The notes under the pieces were generated by a model. That model ran no database searches and had not been told where the DNA came from. It was given only the letters and a program-made list of their open reading frames with translations. From NCBI RefSeq assembly GCF_039729145.1, contig NZ_CP155793.1, positions 2,232,001 through 2,296,000 of the forward strand: 64,000 nt of DNA, written 5' to 3'. Positions 15,905 through 24,236 of this stretch are shown here, piece after piece. The translations under genes and the position numbers were made by a program. The stretch is from Microbacterium sp. SY138 (GTDB taxonomy: Bacteria; Actinomycetota; Actinomycetes; Actinomycetales; Microbacteriaceae). The stretch's first letter is position 1; each line of letters opens with the position of its first letter.

Positions 15905-17815
15905 ATGAGGTTTCTCCGCTTGCTGTGGCGCTATCCGGCGATCACGACCACCGTCCTCGTGTTCGTCGGCGTGCTCATCCTGCACGCGGTCGACGCGGCC
16001 GTCATCGGGCGGTGGATCGCCACCGGTTACGTGGCCGCGTTCGTCGTCTGGACCCTCGTCGGCATGGTGCGGGATGTGCTTCGCGGCCACGTGGGTCTCG
16101 ACATCCTCGCGGTGGTCGCGATGGTGGCGACGCTCGCCGTCGGCGAGTACATCGCATCCCTCATCATCGTGCTCATGCTGTCGGGCGGAGAGGCGCTCGA
16201 AGACTTCGCCGGCCGTCGCGCGAAGCGCGACCTGTCCGCGTTGCTGGATCGTTCTCCGCGCATCGCCCACGTGCTCGTGCACGCACAGGCCGCGGATTCG
16301 GACGAGGTGAGGGATCTCCCCGTCGACGAGGTCGCGATCGGCGATGTGCTCCTCGTGCGCCCGTCGGAGGTGGTGCCCGTCGACGGTGTGCTGCTCACCG
16401 AGACCGGAACCTTCGATGAGTCGTCGCTGACCGGCGAGAGCATGCCCGTGGCCCGCGAGTCCGGAGGGGAGGTGCTCTCCGGAGCGATCAACGGCAGTCG
16501 CGCTGTGCGGATCCAGGCCGTTCGCTCGAGCGCAGACAGCCAGTACCAGCAGATCGTCGCACTCGTGCACGCCGCAGAGGACTCCCACGCGCCGGTCGTG
16601 CGCCTCGCCGACCGCTTCGCGATCCCCTTCACCGCGGTGTCGCTCGTCCTGGCCGGCACAGCCTGGGCCATCTCGGGCGACGCGACGCGCTTCGCCGAGG
16701 TCCTCGTGCTCGCGACGCCCTGTCCTCTCCTGATCGCCGCCCCGGTCGCGTTCCTGGGAGGCCTCTCACGCGCGGCGAAGTCAGGCGTGATCATGAAGGG
16801 CGGCGCCGTCATCGAACAGATCGCGCGCGTGCGATCGGCGGCCTTCGACAAGACGGGAACGCTCACGCAGGGCCGCCCGGAACTCGTCGATGTCCGGCCG
16901 GCGAACGGCTTCGGCGCGGACGAGGTCCTGCAACTCGCCGCCTCGGCGGAGCAGTACTCGACGCACGTGCTCGCCGAGGGCATCCGTCGCGCCGCAGACG
17001 CGCGCGGACTCGCGCTGCGTGTCGCGACAGAGGCCAGGGAGGAGGCCACGAACGGTGTCGTCGCCGAGATCGATGGTCGAGCGGTCGTCGTCGGCAAGCC
17101 CGCCTACGTGGCCGCTCTCGCGCCCGACACCGTGCGGGCGACGCTGGAGCTGAGTCAGGCCGCAGCCTACGTGGCCGTCGACGGCCGTTTCGCCGGGGTG
17201 CTCGTACTCGCCGACCACCCGAGGCCCGAAGCAGCGGCCGTCGTCTCGTGGTTGCGGACGCACGAGGTGGATCGCGTGGTCATGCTCACGGGCGACGTCG
17301 GGCCGACGGCGGAATCAGTGGCTCATCAGGTGGGCATCTCGGAGATCCACGCCGAGCTGCTTCCGCCCGAGAAGGTCGCTCTCGCCGGTGAACTCCAACC
17401 GCGGCCGATCATGATGGTCGGCGACGGCGTGAACGACGCCCCTGTGCTCGCCGCCGCCGACATCGGCGTCGCCATGGGCGCGAAGGGAGCGACCGCTGCC
17501 GGCGATGCCGCTGATGTCGTGATCCTCGTCGACTCGCTCGCGAAGCTCGTCGATGCGGTGTCGATCGGTCGCCACACTCTGCGGGTCGCCCTGACCGCGA
17601 TCTGGATCGGGATCGGCTTGAGCGTCGGCCTCATGATCGTCGCGATGACCGGCCTCATCCCCGCGGTGGTCGGAGCACTCGTCCAGGAGCTCGTCGATCT
17701 CGCGACGATCCTGTACGCGCTGCGGGCGCTGAGCGGCCCCTCGACGGTGCTCGCCTCCGCGCCCGCCCGTCCGCAGGTGAAGACCGAGGCACCGGCACCG
17801 CAGCGCAAGGAGTGA
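15905..17815 (+). CDS. P1B-type heavy-metal ATPase without N-terminal metal domain
   Basis: The 636-residue transporter has the P1B core: actuator FDESSLTGESMPVA, membrane metal site TPCPLLIAAPVAFLGG, phosphorylation site FDKTGTLTQG, and hinge [17 protein letters not shown]. It begins directly with membrane helices and lacks an HMA domain. The nucleotide-domain signature that is SEHPLA in most family members reads EQYSTHVLAEG, so His is followed by Val, not Pro. The TPCPLL-type membrane motif is seen in a branch whose metal is not clear; zinc, cadmium or cobalt are possible. It is transcribed away from the ferric-reductase operon and towards a two-component system. Confidence 0.92.
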   Translation: MRFLRLLWRYPAITTTVLVFVGVLILHAVDAAVIGRWIATGYVAAFVVWTLVGMVRDVLRGHVGLDILAVVAMVATLAVGEYIASLIIVLMLSGGEALEDFAGRRAKRDLSALLDRSPRIAHVLVHAQAADSDEVRDLPVDEVAIGDVLLVRPSEVVPVDGVLLTETGTFDESSLTGESMPVARESGGEVLSGAINGSRAVRIQAVRSSADSQYQQIVALVHAAEDSHAPVVRLADRFAIPFTAVSLVLAGTAWAISGDATRFAEVLVLATPCPLLIAAPVAFLGGLSRAAKSGVIMKGGAVIEQIARVRSAAFDKTGTLTQGRPELVDVRPANGFGADEVLQLAASAEQYSTHVLAEGIRRAADARGLALRVATEAREEATNGVVAEIDGRAVVVGKPAYVAALAPDTVRATLELSQAAAYVAVDGRFAGVLVLADHPRPEAAAVVSWLRTHEVDRVVMLTGDVGPTAESVAHQVGISEIHAELLPPEKVALAGELQPRPIMMVGDGVNDAPVLAAADIGVAMGAKGATAAGDAADVVILVDSLAKLVDAVSIGRHTLRVALTAIWIGIGLSVGLMIVAMTGLIPAVVGALVQELVDLATILYALRALSGPSTVLASAPARPQVKTEAPAPQRKE

Positions 17816-17860
17816 GGAGTCACGACCTGCGCGTACGACGACCGACCCGACGGAGGCGGA

Positions 17861-19000
17861 TCATCCATGTGGACGGTTTCGCTGCGGCAGCGTGAGGGTG
17901 AACCGGCAGCCGGCCCCACTCTGCGAACGACCTTCCAGCGTTCCGCCGTTCGCCACCGCGAGTCCGCGCGCGATCGCCAGCCCCAGCCCGGCTCCGCTCG
18001 TCGCCAAGGGGGCCATGCTCCGGGTGCGGGCGAGGTCGCCACGCCATCCGGCATCGAACGCCTGCTCGAGAGCCTCAGGGGTCATGCCGGAGCCGTGGTC
18101 CTCCACGCTGATCCTGACCGCGTCGGCATCGGCCTCCAGGAAGACCGTCGCCGCGGTCCCCTCAGGGGTGTGCTGCACCGCATTGGCGAGCAGGTTCATC
18201 AAGATGCGCTCGATGCTGAGAGGATCGGCGAAGGCCGTGACGTCGCCTGACTCGTCGACTTCCAGGTGCACCGTCGCGCCGAGATTACGGGCTGTTCCCA
18301 CGGCATCGCCGACCAGATCGGCGACATCGAGGTGCTCCGGGCTCAGCGGCACCCGATCGATCTCGATGAGCGAGAACGCGAAGAAGTCCTCGACCAGCGC
18401 CCCGAGACGACTGCTCTGCGCGCGAAGCCTCGTCGTGAACTCGACACGGTCCTCGATGATCCCATCCTCGTGAGCGCGGATGATCGCGTCGATGGCGGCC
18501 AACGGTGTCCTCAGATCATGGGAGATCCCGGTGATGAGGTGCCGTCTCGCCTCCTCCTGCCGGAGATTCGTCTCCCGTGCCTCGTGGAGCGCGCGCGCAG
18601 CGTTGTGGAGCTCTCGATCGATCTGCCGATACTCCCAGTTCGACACCACCGTGTGGTCGTCGAGGGGACGACCCGATGCCAGTTGCCGGGTGTGCAGGCT
18701 TATCCGTCTGCTCTCCTCGACCAGCCGGTTGCCCAGGCGCCACGCCAGCAGCATCGTGCCCGAGCCGGCGAGGATCGTCGCTCCGAGGATGAGCGGCAGA
18801 TCGTCCTCCTCGATCTGCATCCGAGAGGCCGCGAAGGCGAAGGATGCCGACATCCCCACGACCACCGTCATCACGACGATCATCATCTGACAGCGCATCG
18901 AGTACCTGCGGGTCAGCCGAAGCGCGACCGCCCCGAAGACTCCGGTCAGGATCACCGCCGCCACGACGACTCCGAGCGTTTCGAGGAGCATCGCGTTCAT
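17861..19000 (-). CDS. sensor histidine kinase
   Basis: The 379-residue kinase has three predicted membrane helices in the first 100 residues (about 5-28, 38-60 and 72-92) and little extracytoplasmic sequence. The dimerisation and phospho-acceptor motif is LITGISHDLRTPLAAID. ATPase boxes are LLANAVQHTPEG, VEDHGSGMTPEA and SGAGLGLAIARGLA. Its ATG at 19000 overlaps the stop of the response-regulator gene by four bases. The signal is unknown; the closest candidate target is the convergent P1B ATPase or the operon upstream. Confidence 0.93.
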   Translation of the reverse strand: MNAMLLETLGVVVAAVILTGVFGAVALRLTRRYSMRCQMMIVVMTVVVGMSASFAFAASRMQIEEDDLPLILGATILAGSGTMLLAWRLGNRLVEESRRISLHTRQLASGRPLDDHTVVSNWEYRQIDRELHNAARALHEARETNLRQEEARRHLITGISHDLRTPLAAIDAIIRAHEDGIIEDRVEFTTRLRAQSSRLGALVEDFFAFSLIEIDRVPLSPEHLDVADLVGDAVGTARNLGATVHLEVDESGDVTAFADPLSIERILMNLLANAVQHTPEGTAATVFLEADADAVRISVEDHGSGMTPEALEQAFDAGWRGDLARTRSMAPLATSGAGLGLAIARGLAVANGGTLEGRSQSGAGCRFTLTLPQRNRPHG

Positions 19001-19722
19001 CTCGTCCCTTCGCTGTCGAGCAGATAGCCGTGCCCCCACACCGAGCGGATGACGACCGGCCGGGAGGCATCGGGCTCGACCTTCAGGCGGAGGCGACGGA
19101 TGTTGACGGCCACAGCCGAGGTGTCTCCGGCCTCCCATCCCCACGCTCCGCCGGCGATCTCCTCGCGCGAGTGCACCCGATCGGGGTGGCGGAGGAGGAA
19201 AGCGAACAGCTCGAACTCCCGGACGGTCAGCTCCAGGTCGACGCCATCGCTCTGGATCACCCGCATCGCCGGCGTCAAACGGAACCGTCCGAGGGTGATC
19301 GGCGACTCGCCGGCGCCCTGGTGCGCGGTCCGCTGCAACAGCCGGATCACGCGGAGCACGATCTCGCGCGGTGCGACGGGCTTGACGACGTAGTCATCCG
19401 CGCCGGCTTCCAGGCCGTCGATGCGTTCATGCGGCTGCCCCATCGCCGTGAGCAGGAGGATCGGAGCGTTCGACGTGGTGCGCAGACGACGGCAGATCTC
19501 CACGCCGTCGACGCCGGGGATCATGCGGTCGAGGAGCACCACATCCGGAGGACTGAGCGTCGCGGCTTCCAACGCCGCGAAGCCGTCGGCGACCGCTTCG
19601 ACGGAGAACCCGGCACGACGCAGATAGGCCACGAGGATGCTGCGAAGCTCCTCATCGTCCTCGACGACCAGCACCCGGCCGTTCGCGAGGTCGGCCAACT
19701 GCACTTCCACGGTTCTGCGCAC
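18997..19722 (-). CDS. OmpR-type response regulator
   Basis: The 241-residue protein has a receiver domain (about 15-130; VLVVEDDEE, phospho-aspartate in VVLLDRMIPGVDG, lysine in DYVVKPVAPRE) and an OmpR winged helix (about 145-235; LTVREFELFAFLL, VRSVWGHGYLLD). The start is uncertain: the GTG at 19722 overlaps a GGAAGG ribosome-site-like run, whereas GTG codons at 19710 or 19704 lie further from it. The protein from 19710 would be four residues shorter. Translationally coupled to its kinase. Confidence 0.93.
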   Translation of the reverse strand: MRRTVEVQLADLANGRVLVVEDDEELRSILVAYLRRAGFSVEAVADGFAALEAATLSPPDVVLLDRMIPGVDGVEICRRLRTTSNAPILLLTAMGQPHERIDGLEAGADDYVVKPVAPREIVLRVIRLLQRTAHQGAGESPITLGRFRLTPAMRVIQSDGVDLELTVREFELFAFLLRHPDRVHSREEIAGGAWGWEAGDTSAVAVNIRRLRLKVEPDASRPVVIRSVWGHGYLLDSEGTR

Positions 19723-19764
19723 CTTCCGAAGATACGTCGTCGTTGCCGACAGAGTCCTGCACTC

Positions 19765-20535
19765 TCAGCGGAACGACGGGGCGCGCTTCGACAGGAACGC
19801 CGCCATGCCCTCCTGGCCATCCGCGTGTGCCAGAGCGTCCCGGAACAGTGTGCGCTCCGCCACCGCACGCAGCGGCGCGGGCAGCGCGAAAGCGGCCTTC
19901 ACGGCGGCGAGCGCACTCCTCGACGCACGGCTGAACGCGAGCGCCTGGCCGTCCACCGCGGCGGCGAGCCCATCGGCGTCGGGAAGCACGGCGTCGATGA
20001 GACCCCACTCCTCCGCCGTCGCGGCCGTCACCCGCTCGCCCGTCAGGGCCATGCGTCGCGCCCGGCCGTCGCCGATCCGGGCGGCAACACGATACGTGCC
20101 GCCGAAGCACGGGATCAGGCCCAACCCGACCTCGGGCAGCGCGAAGAGCGAGTTCGCCGTGGCGTACACGAGGTCGCAGGCGGCCGCGAGTTCGCACCCA
20201 CCTCCGAGCGCGTGACCGTCGACGGCGGCGATGACCGGCACGGGGCAGGCGGCGATGCTGTCCATGGCCGCCTGTCCGGCGCGGCTGATGCGCTCACCGG
20301 AGTCGGACGATGCGGCCGCCATCTCGGCGATGTCGGCCCCGGCCACGAACGCGCGTGTTCCGGTCGAACGCACGACCACGGCGCGGTGGCGATCCGCGGG
20401 CACCGTCTCGGCGAGCTGTGTGAACACATGCCGGATGGCATGGAGCTCGTCGATGCCCATGGCGTTGAGCTGAGCGGGGCGGTCGAGGGTGACGGTGAGG
20501 GTGGTCCCCTCGGAGCTGATGAGCAGTGTGGACAC
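19765..20535 (-). CDS. enoyl-CoA hydratase/isomerase (crotonase) family protein
   Basis: The 256-residue protein has the crotonase fold. The oxyanion hole and first catalytic glutamate lie in AAVDGHALGGGCELAAACD, and the second glutamate in LFALPEVGLGLIPCFGGT. Both acids of classical hydratases are present, but the usual PGAGGT turn reads PCFGGT. The GTG at 20535 follows AAGGG at seven bases. It starts 11 bases after the membrane flavoreductase gene and is the last gene of an operon that begins with an adenylation enzyme, so its substrate may be the acyl product of that enzyme rather than a beta-oxidation intermediate. This link is inference. Confidence 0.88.
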   Translation of the reverse strand: MSTLLISSEGTTLTVTLDRPAQLNAMGIDELHAIRHVFTQLAETVPADRHRAVVVRSTGTRAFVAGADIAEMAAASSDSGERISRAGQAAMDSIAACPVPVIAAVDGHALGGGCELAAACDLVYATANSLFALPEVGLGLIPCFGGTYRVAARIGDGRARRMALTGERVTAATAEEWGLIDAVLPDADGLAAAVDGQALAFSRASRSALAAVKAAFALPAPLRAVAERTLFRDALAHADGQEGMAAFLSKRAPSFR

Positions 20536-20546
20536 GGTAAGCCCTT

Positions 20547-21881
20547 TCAGGAGTCCCAGATCGCCCCGTACGCGGGGACCCCGAGGGCTTCCAGCGCGGA
20601 GACGACCCGGCGGGTGGTCGATTGGTTGGAGATGCAGATCACCGCTTCGGCGTCGAACGACGTGAACTCTTCGAGCGCCAGTGCCACGAGGTCGGGGCGC
20701 CCCTGTTCGCTGGTGTTCCAGATCACGGCATCGGGGTGCGAGGCACGGATGGACTCGACGAGATCGTCGCCGTAGGTGGCTTCCGGTTCTCTGGTCGCCC
20801 ACACGAGCTTCGAGGGCGTGGTGTCGGCGAAGAGGTGCGGCAGGCACGGGCCGATCCCGCTTCCGGTCGCGACCCACACGACGCGCTCGAAGAGCTGGTC
20901 CACGTTTCCCACGCCCGCCGTCGGAATCCCTCGTGTCCACACATGCGAGGGCGCGTCGTCGATGAGTCTTCCGGTCCAGTCCCCCGCCCGCGAGATGGTG
21001 AGCCGGAAGCCGGTCTCGTCGCGGGTGACGACATTCGCGAACGAGTGCCACTGGCCGAGCGGATGCCGCGCCAGGGTGGTGGACGAACCGGCGAAGGGAC
21101 GCACGCCGTGATCGAAGTCCGCGAGTGCGACGTGAGACGACGGCGTCGCGATGCGGACGGGCACTTTCCTGAGCCGCAGCCACGGTGCGACGACGCTGAG
21201 CACGATGACCAGCAGCAGCCAGAACGACGGCGACGCGGCGAGGACTCGTCCGATCCCCGCAGCGCCGGCGGAGTCGGCGGCATCGGCGGCGAGCGCCACG
21301 GTGAGTACGGCGAAGAGGGTGAGAGCGGACCATCCTCCGAAGCGATGGGTCATCTCGAACAGGTCATGGCGGCGTTGGCGGATCGGAGGCAGCGCCGGTA
21401 CGAGGATTCCGACCAGGCACGCGACGAGGGCGACGGCCACGCCCTTCGAGAACACGGAGAAGGAATCACTGAAGACGACGGTGGCGGCTCCCCCCAGGAA
21501 CCAGCCCACGGCCGCGACCGCGGCTCCGACGTGGATCCCACCGAAGTGGTAGACCTTCGCGAGACGTCGACGGACCGCCAGCGGCGCCGATTTCGGCACG
21601 CTCGTCGCGAGCCGGAACAGGAGGTTGATCACGTACTGCTGGCGGATCAACACTGCGGCTGTGAGGTTCACGCCGCTCATGGTGATGAGGAGGGTGGCGA
21701 CGTCGGCCGGCGGCATCGAGGCCAGGGTCGTGGCGATGATCCCGGCGACGACGGCGTTGATCGCGAGAACCAGCACCACCAGCCTGTTGTAGGGCATCAG
21801 AGCAGGACGGGTGAGAAGAAGCCGCCACCCGGTGAGCGCCGCGGGGCGCACGTGGGTCCCGGGAGTCACGCTGCTCGCCAT
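20547..21881 (-). CDS. polytopic membrane flavoreductase (ferric-reductase/TmpA-like)
   Basis: The 444-residue protein has about six membrane helices in residues 30-240, with histidines in VYHFGGIHVG and EMTHRFGGWS that could bind haem, then a cytoplasmic part resembling ferredoxin reductases. GQWHSFANV occupies the FAD-binding position, and ERVVWVATGSGIGPCLPHL is a nucleotide-binding loop. The overall plan recalls the TmpA family of fungal membrane flavoproteins, some of which are linked to AMP-binding enzymes; this comparison is from memory. It overlaps the adenylation gene by 16 bases and is probably cotranslated with it. Confidence 0.75.
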   Translation of the reverse strand: MASSVTPGTHVRPAALTGWRLLLTRPALMPYNRLVVLVLAINAVVAGIIATTLASMPPADVATLLITMSGVNLTAAVLIRQQYVINLLFRLATSVPKSAPLAVRRRLAKVYHFGGIHVGAAVAAVGWFLGGAATVVFSDSFSVFSKGVAVALVACLVGILVPALPPIRQRRHDLFEMTHRFGGWSALTLFAVLTVALAADAADSAGAAGIGRVLAASPSFWLLLVIVLSVVAPWLRLRKVPVRIATPSSHVALADFDHGVRPFAGSSTTLARHPLGQWHSFANVVTRDETGFRLTISRAGDWTGRLIDDAPSHVWTRGIPTAGVGNVDQLFERVVWVATGSGIGPCLPHLFADTTPSKLVWATREPEATYGDDLVESIRASHPDAVIWNTSEQGRPDLVALALEEFTSFDAEAVICISNQSTTRRVVSALEALGVPAYGAIWDS

Positions 21882-23359
21882 GCGTGGCTCCTCAGCACCG
21901 TCTGGTCGACCTTGCCGCGCGTCGTCATCGGAAGAGCCGGTACGAGATGGACGATCTCCGGCACGCAGTAGTACGGCAGTGCTTCACGTACATGGGCGAG
22001 CGCAGCCTCCACGTCGGCGTCCTCCGGAGTCACGAAAGCGACCAGCGCCGTGCGGTCGTCGGTGGGGAGGACGGCCGCGTGCTGCACGGAGTCCTCCCGC
22101 TCGAGCAGTGCGCTCACGGCGTCGGGTTCGACTCTGAAGCCCCGGATCTTGACCTGGTCGTCCGTGCGTCCGAGGTGCTCGAGATCTCCGTCCGCATTCC
22201 ATCGGGCGAGGTCGCGGGTGCGGAACATGAGACTGCCGTCGTCGGAGAACGGGTCGAGTCGGTAACGGTCGCGGGTCAGACGCGGGTTTCCCAGGTACCC
22301 GGCGGTGACCCCCGCTCCCCCGACCCACATCTCCCCGACCTCGCCGTCGGCGACCGGAGCGCCACCCTCATCCAGGATGTAGGCGGTCGTTCCCGGGATC
22401 GGCCGCCCGATCGGCGGATCCGCCTCATCGGGGGTGCACAGATGCATCGTGTTCACGATCGTGATCTCGGTAGGACCGCACGAGTTGTAGAAATCCGTCA
22501 CGGCAGCCCAGCGGTTGGCGAGGGCACGAGGGCACCGTTCCCCCGCGACGGCGACAGCGGTGAACCGGCCCAGCCGTCGCGGGTCGTGCGGGGTGAGGAT
22601 CGACGGGGTCGCGATCACGACGTCTGCGGCACGCAGAGCCTCGGCGAAGTCCCGTCCGCGGATGTGCAGCGTGGCACCGTGGGTGAGCGCGCCGAGGATC
22701 TCCCAGACCGCCATGTCGAAAGCGATGTTGAGGATCTGGGCGACCACGGTCCCGGGCTTCATGCCGAGCGCTCCGGGCCCTCCGAACAGGAAGTTCTCGA
22801 GGTTGCGGTGGGTCACCCGCACGCCGTTGGGCGTACCCGTCTTTCCGGACGTGAAGATGATCACGCATTCATCTCCGGCGCGTGGCGCGACGGTCCCCTG
22901 CGAAGAGGCATCCGCGTCCGCGGTGCGGGCGCGCTCGATCGGCACGACCAGGATGCCCGTCGCCGACGTCATGCGGTCCGCGAACCGCGCCTGGGTGAGC
23001 ACGACACGCATGCCCGTCACGGCGACCACATGCGCCATATGGACCTCGGTGGCGATTCGCGGATCCACGGGCACGTACGCCGCCCCGAGCCGCAGTGCGG
23101 CCACGATGGCGACCACCATCTCGAATCCGCGCTCCACGAAGATCCCGATCCGATCACCTCTCCCGACGCCTCTCCGTCGGAGATCCGCCGCCAGCATGCC
23201 GGACAGCTGATCGAGCTCTACGTATGTCAGCTCCCGCCCTGCGTGCCGGGCCGCGACGGCCAGCGGTTGTTCGCACATCCACCGGCTGAGCATGTCGAGG
23301 ATCGTGCGGCGGGCGGACGGAGCGGACGGGGATACGACAGGAGGAGCAGGAGCGGACAC
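21866..23359 (-). CDS. stand-alone NRPS-type adenylation enzyme
   Basis: The 497-residue enzyme has all core motifs of an AMP-forming adenylation domain. A3 is FTSGKTGTPNGVRVTH, A5 is NSCGPTE, A7 is FRTRDLARWNADGDL, A8 is DDQVKIRGFRVEPDAV, and A10 is TTRGKVDQ with the catalytic lysine. There is no carrier, condensation or thioesterase domain, so it must pass its acyl-adenylate to another partner or to CoA. The GTG at 23359 lies eight bases after AAAGG; a GTG nine bases upstream overlaps that site. It heads a three-gene operon with a membrane flavoreductase and a crotonase. The substrate, amino or aryl acid, cannot be read here. Confidence 0.88.
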   Translation of the reverse strand: MSAPAPPVVSPSAPSARRTILDMLSRWMCEQPLAVAARHAGRELTYVELDQLSGMLAADLRRRGVGRGDRIGIFVERGFEMVVAIVAALRLGAAYVPVDPRIATEVHMAHVVAVTGMRVVLTQARFADRMTSATGILVVPIERARTADADASSQGTVAPRAGDECVIIFTSGKTGTPNGVRVTHRNLENFLFGGPGALGMKPGTVVAQILNIAFDMAVWEILGALTHGATLHIRGRDFAEALRAADVVIATPSILTPHDPRRLGRFTAVAVAGERCPRALANRWAAVTDFYNSCGPTEITIVNTMHLCTPDEADPPIGRPIPGTTAYILDEGGAPVADGEVGEMWVGGAGVTAGYLGNPRLTRDRYRLDPFSDDGSLMFRTRDLARWNADGDLEHLGRTDDQVKIRGFRVEPDAVSALLEREDSVQHAAVLPTDDRTALVAFVTPEDADVEAALAHVREALPYYCVPEIVHLVPALPMTTRGKVDQTVLRSHAWRAA

Positions 23360-23618
23360 GGGGAACACCTTTCGTTTCGGTGTGCCCAGTATTTTTCGAC
23401 CGACCTCCCACGACGGCGGGCAATCATTACAGAGCGTGATCAGTTCCCTGCGTATCCCCTGTCATCGCCGAAGGTCCCCCGGGTGAATTCGCGATGACGC
23501 CCGCGTTTCGCGGGTGCAGCACGGTTAGCCTGGCCTCGAGCGGGAGCCACCGCGGAGTGGCCTCCTGTCGTCAACGGCTGAGGGTGGTCGACTCAGCCCT
23601 GAACAAGGGAACTCACCC

Positions 23619-24113
23619 ATGGCCGAACTGATCGTCATCTCCTTCGACTCCGAGCCCCAGGCGGAAGGTGCCTACGACGAGATCCTGTCGTTGCAGAACG
23701 ACCTGGTCGTCGAGCTCGCGGGCCTCGCGCTCGTGAAGGTCGACGAGAAGGGCAAGACCAAGGTCGAGTATCCGGGCGCTGCCGGCAACGTCGGTGTCGG
23801 AGCCGCAGGCGGTGCACTCTTCGGCATGCTCATCGGCCTCCTGTTCTTCGTGCCGATCGCCGGACTGCTCTTCGGCGGCCTCTTTGGCGCGCTGTTCGCC
23901 GGCCTCGACAAGACCGGGATCGATGCGGAGTTCCGCGACCGGGTGAAGAGCACGGTCTCCGCCGGCAAGTCCGCCGTCGTCGTATACGCGACGAAGATCA
24001 CCGAGGACAAGTTCGCCGCCGCGCTCGCGCCGTTCCACGGCACGGTCGTCCAGACCTCCCTCTCCGCCGAGGACGAGAAGGAGCTCATCCACGACCTCGG
24101 CGGCGCCCAGTAG
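23619..24113 (+). CDS. DUF1269 membrane-associated protein
   Basis: The 164-residue protein begins with MAELIVISFDSEPQA, a typical DUF1269 start. A Gly/Ala/Leu-rich hydrophobic hairpin (about 50-92, containing VGAAGGALFGML and FGGLFGALFAG) could insert in or lie on the membrane. The remaining alpha/beta region ends with a conserved HGTVVQTSLS. AAGGGA precedes the ATG at a good distance. The function of the family is not established; it is often stress-related. The 5' region (23360-23618) holds the divergent promoters of this gene and the adenylation gene; it contains GC-rich hairpins at 23500-23514 and 23576-23598 but no gene. Confidence 0.85.
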   Translation: MAELIVISFDSEPQAEGAYDEILSLQNDLVVELAGLALVKVDEKGKTKVEYPGAAGNVGVGAAGGALFGMLIGLLFFVPIAGLLFGGLFGALFAGLDKTGIDAEFRDRVKSTVSAGKSAVVVYATKITEDKFAAALAPFHGTVVQTSLSAEDEKELIHDLGGAQ

Positions 24114-24124
24114 TCGATCCACGC

Positions 24125-24175
24125 GGACACCGAGCACGACGGCCGGCTCCGCCCGACCCGCCGCGCTCGGTGTCC
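24125..24175 (+). terminator. long-loop inverted repeat after the DUF1269 gene
   Basis: GGACACCGAGC at 24125-24135 pairs perfectly with GCTCGGTGTCC at 24165-24175 over a GC-rich 29-base loop, 12 bases after the stop codon. There is no T-run, so it may be a transcript-end stabiliser or a factor-dependent stop rather than a classical intrinsic terminator. Confidence 0.45.
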
Positions 24176-24181
24176 AGCTCA

Positions 24182-24213
24182 CGATACACCCCCAGGTACT
24201 CGCGATACACCCC
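24182..24213. repeat. two direct repeats in the sulfatase promoter region
   Basis: CGATACACCCC occurs at 24182-24192 and again at 24203-24213, exactly 21 bases apart, which is two helical turns. It lies about 25 bases upstream of the sulfatase start codon at 24237. Spacing on one DNA face suggests a binding site for a dimeric or tandemly bound regulator. Confidence 0.5.
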
Positions 24214-24236
24214 ATGTATGAGAAGAAGGAACTTCC

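Noticed and set aside
23500..23514. CCCGCG/CGCGGG hairpin upstream of the DUF1269 gene as terminator
   Set aside because: It is short, has no T-run and lies in a divergent promoter region.
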